A stretch of DNA of 64,000 nucleotides, taken from Mycobacterium sp. 141 (lineage in GTDB: Bacteria > Actinomycetota > Actinomycetes > Mycobacteriales > Mycobacteriaceae). Positions 58,941 through 64,000 of this stretch are shown piece after piece. Below the pieces are notes generated by a model, which worked only from the letters and a program-made list of their open reading frames with translations, searched no databases and was not told the origin of the DNA. Within the stretch, counting starts at the first letter, position 1. Every line of letters starts with the position of its first letter. A program made the position numbers and the translations under genes. The stretch lies in contig NZ_KB908257.1 in assembly GCF_000382405.1 (NCBI RefSeq), positions 342,000 to 405,999 on the forward strand, given 5' to 3'.

Positions 58941-60644
58941 GACCTGTTCGGTCAGGTCGGCGGCGGTGTCGGCGGCCGCCGCGGTGTTGCCGTCGTGTTC
59001 CAATGCCCAACACGCTGCCAGGGTGCGGTAGGCGAGTTGCTCGGCGACCACCACCGTCGGCCACATGCGTTCGGCCGCAGCACGTTGCGACGGTGATCCG
59101 CCGACGCCGACGTCGTAGGCGGGCAGCATCGCCATCGCGCGCAATTGCAGATCCCTGCGGTCGGTACGGGCTTGGGCGGTGGTGACGTCGCCGGTCGCCA
59201 GATGGCGCACTGTCGACTCGATGGCGGTCACCGTGCCCGAGATCGCGGTCGCCAATCCGGCCGGAGGGCGACCGCGCTCGGTCAGCCAATACACCAAAAG
59301 GGCGACGGCACAACCGATCAGCGTGTCACCCCCACGTGCCAGTAGTAGCGCACCGAGACCGGCGACCGGCGTGCCACCCGACGCGATGGTCAGCGCCGCG
59401 GGCGTGATGAAGATGACGGCAAGAGTGTAGTTACGCACCACGCACATCTCGATGGTGAACTGCAATGCGCCGAGCACCAAGGCCAACCACGCTCCCTGCG
59501 GGTGCAGCGCCAGGATCGCCCCGGCCACGCCGAGTCCCAGCCAGGTACCCAGTGTGCGTTCGATGCCGCGCTGTACCGTGCGCAGCCAATCGAAACCCTG
59601 ATGCAACATCAGCACTGCGGTCGCCATCGCCCAGTAAGCGTGGCTGATTCCCAACACCCCGGTGATGGCGCCGGCGATAAATACCGCGATTCCGACGCGG
59701 GCTGCCAGCCGCATGGAGTTGGAACCCGGGGTCACCGCCCGGCGCAGCAGCGCCGCCGCGCTGGGCCTACCGAGCGGAACCCCTTCCACGCCATGGTCGT
59801 CGATGAAGGCGTCGGCGGGCACGGTGGCCAGATGCCGCGCAAGTTCCGCCCCGTCGAACGGCAACGGCCGGCCGGTGTCGGCGCTGCGCATGGCTTCGGC
59901 GAACAGCGCGTGCAAACGGCGGTTCACCACCCGCAGGCGGTAGAGAGTGTCATCGGGTTTGGGTTGCACGGGCTGGTAGGTGACCAACGTGATCCATGCG
60001 GTGTGCAGCAGTGTGGCGGCCCGGTGCCGGGCGGCGGCTTCGGCATGAGCGTCACCGCCGATCGTTTCGATGTACCCGCTGATCGCCGTTGCTGCGGCCG
60101 TAACCGCGGCGCGCTCCGGGCCGCGCGGGCGTGTCAGCGCGCCCGCCATATGAACCAGCCAGGCGAATGCGCCGCCGGCGAGCACCAGCACAGCGAGATG
60201 GGCCGGCGTCAGGTGTGTGGTGGCCACCCCGGTGCCCGCAGCGCAGGCCAGCACGAACAGGTAGGCGCCCGGCGGCCCGATGGCCAGTGCGTTGCACACC
60301 AGCACGACGACCATCGCGATCACGGTGACGGTCCCCACTGCCAGCCACGGCGCGGCAGCCGCCCAGTCTCCGAGCGCCACCGCGGCGGCGAAGCACACCA
60401 CGACCACGCCGAGATAGACGCCACGGTTGAGGTAAGGCCTGCCACTGCCGTACAACGAGGTGAACCCGCCGATGGTGGCGATCAGCCCGGCAGCGATGTC
60501 GCCGAACGCCCAGCCGACGAGCACTGGCACCGTCATGCACAGTGCTGCGCGCAGCGCGAACGAGAATCGGCGTGGTCCGCTGTTGAGCACGAAGATGTTT
60601 CGTAGCGGGTGGGAAACCGGTTTGGGCGCGGGCCGGTCTGACAT
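58908..60644 (-). CDS. FUSC-family membrane protein
   Basis: 578-aa protein with two six-helix bundles (about residues 30-180 and 310-470) separated by a hydrophilic helical domain, the arrangement of FUSC/aromatic acid exporter-type proteins. FSFALRAALCMTVPVLVGWA opens the first bundle and MRLAARVGIAVFIAGAITGV the second. The family includes exporters of aromatic acids and fusaric acid resistance proteins; substrate unknown. ATG 60642-60644 chosen; an ATG 12 bases upstream is possible. It is divergent from the fpg-like gene with 42 bases between starts. Confidence 0.85.
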   Translation of the reverse strand: MSDRPAPKPVSHPLRNIFVLNSGPRRFSFALRAALCMTVPVLVGWAFGDIAAGLIATIGGFTSLYGSGRPYLNRGVYLGVVVVCFAAAVALGDWAAAAPWLAVGTVTVIAMVVVLVCNALAIGPPGAYLFVLACAAGTGVATTHLTPAHLAVLVLAGGAFAWLVHMAGALTRPRGPERAAVTAAATAISGYIETIGGDAHAEAAARHRAATLLHTAWITLVTYQPVQPKPDDTLYRLRVVNRRLHALFAEAMRSADTGRPLPFDGAELARHLATVPADAFIDDHGVEGVPLGRPSAAALLRRAVTPGSNSMRLAARVGIAVFIAGAITGVLGISHAYWAMATAVLMLHQGFDWLRTVQRGIERTLGTWLGLGVAGAILALHPQGAWLALVLGALQFTIEMCVVRNYTLAVIFITPAALTIASGGTPVAGLGALLLARGGDTLIGCAVALLVYWLTERGRPPAGLATAISGTVTAIESTVRHLATGDVTTAQARTDRRDLQLRAMAMLPAYDVGVGGSPSQRAAAERMWPTVVVAEQLAYRTLAACWALEHDGNTAAAADTAADLTEQVSALGLPDQGQ

Positions 60645-60686
60645 GGATACCAGCATGCTCGGTGTGGGCCTGACACACTGGAAGGC

Positions 60687-61538
60687 GTGCCCGAGCTACC
60701 TGAGGTGGAGGCCCTCGCCGACCATCTACGTCGACATGCCACCGGACGGGTGGTGACGCGCGTCGACGTGGTTGCCCTCTCGGTGCTCAAGACTTTCGAC
60801 CCGCCGGTGTCCGCTCTGCACGGGCAGACCGTTACCGGAGCCGCTCGGTGGGGCAAGTACCTGGGTCTGCAGGTCGGTCAGCTCTATCTGATCACTCACC
60901 TGTCGCGGGCGGGCTGGCTGCGCTGGTCGAACAAACTGGCGCCCACCCCGCTCAAGCCGGGCAAAGGGCTGATCGCCCTGCGGGTGCATCTGGACGGGGA
61001 GGGGTTCGACCTCACCGAGGCCGGGACGCAGAAGCGCCTTGCCGTGTGGGTGGTGCGCGATCCGTCAGAGGTGCCTCAGATCGCGGCACTCGGTCCTGAC
61101 GCGCTGTCGCTCGATCAGGCCGGTCTGGCCGCCGCACTCGCGGGGGAGAGCGGCCGGATCAAGAACGTGATCACCGACCAGTTGGTGATCGCCGGGATCG
61201 GCAACGCCTACAGCGACGAGATCCTGCACGTGGCCAAGCTGTCGCCCTTCGCGACCGCGAGCAAGCTCACCGAGGCCCAGTTGGCCGATCTGCACGATGC
61301 GATGATCTCGGTGCTCACCGATGCGGTGACCCGCTCGGTCGGACAGCAGGCCGCGACGCTCAAGGGCGAGAAGCGATCCGGGCTGCGCGTGCATGCCCGC
61401 ACCGGGCTGCCCTGCCCGGTGTGCGGGGACACTGTGCGGGAAGTGGCGTTCGCCGACAAGTCTTTTCAGTACTGCCCGACGTGCCAGACCGGTGGCAAAG
61501 TGCTGGCCGACCGCCGGATGTCACGGTTGCTCAAGTAG
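60687..61538 (+). CDS. Fpg/Nei-family DNA glycosylase
   Basis: 283-aa formamidopyrimidine-DNA glycosylase-type enzyme. The catalytic N-terminus is PELPEVEALADHLRR (Pro1 and Glu2 after Met removal), the H2TH segment includes DQLVIAGIGNAYSDEILHVA with the conserved Asn/Tyr-Asp-Glu, and a zinc finger CPVC-x16-CPTC closes the protein at LPCPVCGDTVREVAF and YCPTCQTG. GTG start. It corresponds by order to Rv0944, a short Fpg-like gene in M. tuberculosis; this full-length version should be active. Followed by an SDR gene after 55 bases. Confidence 0.92.
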   Translation: MPELPEVEALADHLRRHATGRVVTRVDVVALSVLKTFDPPVSALHGQTVTGAARWGKYLGLQVGQLYLITHLSRAGWLRWSNKLAPTPLKPGKGLIALRVHLDGEGFDLTEAGTQKRLAVWVVRDPSEVPQIAALGPDALSLDQAGLAAALAGESGRIKNVITDQLVIAGIGNAYSDEILHVAKLSPFATASKLTEAQLADLHDAMISVLTDAVTRSVGQQAATLKGEKRSGLRVHARTGLPCPVCGDTVREVAFADKSFQYCPTCQTGGKVLADRRMSRLLK

Positions 61539-61593
61539 CAGTGCTCATCCCGGCAGCTCTTTGGTAGGTGTCTAACTCGGTTATCCTGCTGCC

Positions 61594-62343
61594 ATGATCC
61601 GCCAGAAGATCCTCATCACCGGTGCCAGCTCGGGCCTGGGCGCCGGTATGGCCCGACAGTTCGCGGCCAAGGGGCGTGACCTGGCGTTGTGCGCCCGTCG
61701 TATCGAGCGGCTCGACGAACTCAAGGCTGAGCTCGCCGACCGGCATCCCCACGTCAAGGTGGTTGTCGCGGAGCTGGACGTCAACGACCACGAGGCCGTG
61801 CCCAGGGTGTTCGGTGAACTGTCCGACGAACTCGGCGGGATCGACCGGGTCATCGTCAACGCGGGCATCGGGAAGGGCTGGCCGCTCGGTGAGGGTAAGC
61901 CGTGGGCCAACAAGGCCACGCTGGAAACCAATCTTGTTGCCGGCCTGGTACAGATCGAGTCCGCGTTGGAGATGTTCAAGAAGTCCGGTTCCGGGCACCT
62001 CGTGCTGATCTCGTCGGTGCTCGGCAACCGCGGGGTCCCGGGCGCCAAGGCGGCGTACTGCGCGAGCAAGGCCGGCATGACCTCTCTGGGTGAATCGCTG
62101 CGTGCCGAATACGGCAAGGGACCGATCCGGGTGACGCTGATCGAGCCGGGCTACATCGAATCGGAGATGACGGCGCGAGCGAACTCCACGATGCTCATGG
62201 TCGACAACGAGACGGGTGTGCGGGCGATGGTCGATGCCATCGAGAAGGAAAAGGCGCGCGCAGTGGTGCCACGCTGGCCGTGGGCTCCGCTGACCCAGGT
62301 GTTGCGACTGTTGCCGCCGAAGTACACCAAGCGTTTTGTGTAG
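61594..62343 (+). CDS. Short-chain dehydrogenase/reductase (Rv0945-like)
   Basis: 249-aa classical SDR. The cofactor motif is ILITGASSGLGAGMARQFAA (TGxxxGxG), Asn in IVNAGIGKG, the catalytic Ser in LVLISSVLGNRG, and Tyr-x-x-x-Lys in AAYCASKAGMTSL. The Arg-rich loop CARRIERLDEL suggests NADP preference. Substrate unknown. The stop is 5 bases from the convergent pgi stop, and no terminator is visible in that gap. The order fpg-like, SDR, pgi matches M. tuberculosis Rv0944-Rv0946c. Confidence 0.92.
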   Translation: MIRQKILITGASSGLGAGMARQFAAKGRDLALCARRIERLDELKAELADRHPHVKVVVAELDVNDHEAVPRVFGELSDELGGIDRVIVNAGIGKGWPLGEGKPWANKATLETNLVAGLVQIESALEMFKKSGSGHLVLISSVLGNRGVPGAKAAYCASKAGMTSLGESLRAEYGKGPIRVTLIEPGYIESEMTARANSTMLMVDNETGVRAMVDAIEKEKARAVVPRWPWAPLTQVLRLLPPKYTKRFV

Positions 62344-62347
62344 TGGG

Positions 62348-63997
62348 TTATTTTGCGCGTCCGCGTTCTACGCGGTAGCGGCGTACTAGGGCGTCGGTTG
62401 AGGAGTCGGATTGTTTGGTGGGGGATTCGTCGCAGGTGATGACTGGGAGTAGTGCTTTGGCTTGGGTTTTGCCTAGTTCGACGCCCCATTGGTCGAAGGA
62501 GTCGATGCCCCAGATGATGCCTTCGGTGAAGACCTGGTGTTCGTAGAGTGCGATCAGTTGGCCGACGACTGATGGGGTGAGTTTGGTGGCCAGGATGGAG
62601 GTCGAGGGCCGGTTGCCCGGCATGACCTTGTGCGGCACGATTGCGGCGGGGGTGCCTTCGGCGGCGATCTCGGCGGCGGTCTTGCCGAACGCCAGCACCT
62701 GGGTTTGGGCGAAGAAGTTGCTCATCAGCAGGTCGTGCATGCTGCCTTCGCCGTCGGCGGTGGCGAGATCGTCGACGGGTTGGGAGAACCCGATGAAGTC
62801 GGCGGGGATCAGCCGGGTGCCTTGGTGCAGCAGCTGGTAGAAGGCGTGTTGGCCGTTGGTTCCTGGCTCGCCCCAATAGATTTCGCCGGTCTCGGTGCTC
62901 ACCGGTGAGCCGTCGCAGCGCACTGATTTGCCGTTGGATTCCATGGTCAGCTGTTGCAGGTAGGCTGCGAATCGGTTCAGGTCGTTGGTGTAGGGCAGGA
63001 CCGCGCGTGATTGTGCGCCGAAGAAGCTGGAGTACCACAGGCCGATCAGGCCGAGCAGTGCCGGGGCGTTGTCTTCCAGTGGGGCGGTGCGGAAGTGTTC
63101 GTCGACAAGGTGGAAGCCGGCCAGGAACTCGGCGAAGCGTTCCTTGCCGATCACGGCCATCACCGAGAGGCCGATCGCCGAGTCCACCGAGTAGCGGCCG
63201 CCGACCCAGTCCCAGAAGCCGAACATGTTGTCGGTGTTGATGCCGAATTCGTCGACCAGCTTCTTGTGGGTCGAGACCGCCACGAAGTGCTTGGCCACTG
63301 CGGCATCGCCGAGTGCTTTGACCAGCCAGCGTCGCGCGGCGGTGGCGTTGGTCAGCGTCTCCAGTGTCGAGAAGGTCTTGGAGGAGACGACGAAAAGTGT
63401 TGTGGCGGGGTCGAGTCCGTCGAGTGTGGTGACCAGGTGGGCGGGGTCGACGTTGGACACGAAGCGTGCCGAGATGCCCGCGTCGGCGTAGTGCCGCAGC
63501 GCGTCGTAGACCATCACCGGGCCCAGGTCCGAACCGCCGACGCCGATGTTGACGACGGTGGTGATGCGCTTGCCGGTGGCCCCGGTCCATTCACCCGAGC
63601 GCAGCTTGTCGGTGAAGGCACCCATCCGATCGAGCACATCGTGTACATCGGCGACCACGTCGTGGCCGTCCACGGTGAGTTCGGCGTTGGCGGGTAACCG
63701 CAGTGCGGTGTGCAGTACGGCGCGGTCCTCGGAGGTGTTGATGTGCTCACCGGAGAACATGGCGTCGCGGTGCTGCTCCAGCTCCGCGGTGCGGGCCAGC
63801 TCCACCAGAAGCTTCACCGTCTCGCGGGTGATGCGGTGCTTGCTGTAGTCGATATAAAGGTCGCCGACGTTCAACACCAGCTCGGTACCGCGGGCGGGAT
63901 CCTCGGCGAAGAACTCACGCAAGTGGGTCTCACCGATCTTGTCGTGATGACGGATCAGAGCTTGCCACGCGGCAGTAGTCGAAATATCGGCGCTCAT
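62348..63997 (-). CDS. pgi: Glucose-6-phosphate isomerase
   Basis: 549-aa glycolytic isomerase interconverting glucose-6-phosphate and fructose-6-phosphate; complete, the ATG lying 3 bases inside the window edge. Both family signatures are intact: [14 protein letters not shown] (signature 1) and [11 protein letters not shown] (signature 2), as are the substrate phosphate-binding [12 protein letters not shown] segment and the GSDLGPVMV loop. Length agrees with mycobacterial Pgi. It is convergent with the SDR. In this genome it links the fructose made by the polyol locus to glycolysis, although not co-regulated with it. Confidence 0.96.
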   Translation of the reverse strand: MSADISTTAAWQALIRHHDKIGETHLREFFAEDPARGTELVLNVGDLYIDYSKHRITRETVKLLVELARTAELEQHRDAMFSGEHINTSEDRAVLHTALRLPANAELTVDGHDVVADVHDVLDRMGAFTDKLRSGEWTGATGKRITTVVNIGVGGSDLGPVMVYDALRHYADAGISARFVSNVDPAHLVTTLDGLDPATTLFVVSSKTFSTLETLTNATAARRWLVKALGDAAVAKHFVAVSTHKKLVDEFGINTDNMFGFWDWVGGRYSVDSAIGLSVMAVIGKERFAEFLAGFHLVDEHFRTAPLEDNAPALLGLIGLWYSSFFGAQSRAVLPYTNDLNRFAAYLQQLTMESNGKSVRCDGSPVSTETGEIYWGEPGTNGQHAFYQLLHQGTRLIPADFIGFSQPVDDLATADGEGSMHDLLMSNFFAQTQVLAFGKTAAEIAAEGTPAAIVPHKVMPGNRPSTSILATKLTPSVVGQLIALYEHQVFTEGIIWGIDSFDQWGVELGKTQAKALLPVITCDESPTKQSDSSTDALVRRYRVERGRAK

Positions 63998-64000
63998 GCT

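Overview
The window is GC-rich actinobacterial DNA and almost certainly comes from a non-tuberculous Mycobacterium (Mycolicibacterium-type). The evidence is the gene content and order. From memory, the conserved backbone follows the M. tuberculosis segment around Rv0889c-Rv0946c: citA, gltA2, Rv0897c, Rv0898c, prrB/prrA, accD3, echA6, Rv0906, Rv0907, ctpE, Rv0909/Rv0910, Rv0912, the Rv0914c thiolase, mntH, ku, ligD, an fpg-like gene, an SDR and pgi. No database search was run, so all names rest on recognised motifs and protein resemblance.

Layout. 1-8.6 kb: partial citA, pdxH, an MFS exporter, gltA2 with a strong hairpin terminator, a DHA2 exporter coupled to a MarR regulator, a CrtI-like oxidoreductase, a DUF2630 protein and an FKBP isomerase. 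8.6-16.8 kb: the PrrA/PrrB two-component system, a PLD-like protein, a split chromate transporter and a heterodimeric ABC exporter. 16.9-19.1 kb: a small type VII secretion-type cluster. 19.2-29.3 kb: acyl-CoA genes (accD3, echA6), a metallo-beta-lactamase-fold protein, a beta-lactamase-like lipoprotein, the calcium ATPase ctpE, the Rv0909/Rv0910 pair and small enzymes. 29.3-33.4 kb: a thiolase, a second type VII-type pair, a broken rtcB and a tRNA-Arg(CCT). 33.4-39.5 kb: a universal stress protein, an Rv1733c-like membrane protein, an F420-type oxidoreductase and mntH. 39.5-50.3 kb: ku and ligD, the two bacterial NHEJ genes, separated by a complete polyol (mannitol/sorbitol) uptake and oxidation locus. 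50.3-51.2 kb: gene relics. 51.2-57.7 kb: rnhA, an MFS exporter, a GAF-ANTAR regulator facing a decaying CheB / STAS-ATPase / CheR locus, and an AurF-type diiron oxygenase. 57.8-64 kb: cobF, a holin-like membrane protein, a FUSC protein, the fpg-like gene, an SDR and pgi.

How genes work together. The polyol locus has a SorC-type regulator, four ABC transporter parts, a polyol dehydrogenase and a PfkB kinase around a shared operator region. Exporter genes sit beside regulators or clear dyads. Ku and LigD together perform end joining.

The less ordinary content falls in three groups. First, short tandem repeats sharing a core near GCTTGCGCGARGA sit at two operon junctions (prrA/prrB and the Rv0907-like gene/ctpE), and a possibly related repeat expands the Rv0906-like protein in frame; they resemble MIRU elements in placement. 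Second, there are many partly decayed genes: VOC, HxlR, RtcB, a DUF5615 PIN-like toxin, a DUF222/HNH endonuclease, CheB and CheR. Third, two operons of WXG100/EspC-like secretion targets lack an evident toxin domain. I did not find a clearly new, intact system; the repeats, the type VII-type operons and the CheB/STAS/CheR/ANTAR locus are the best leads.
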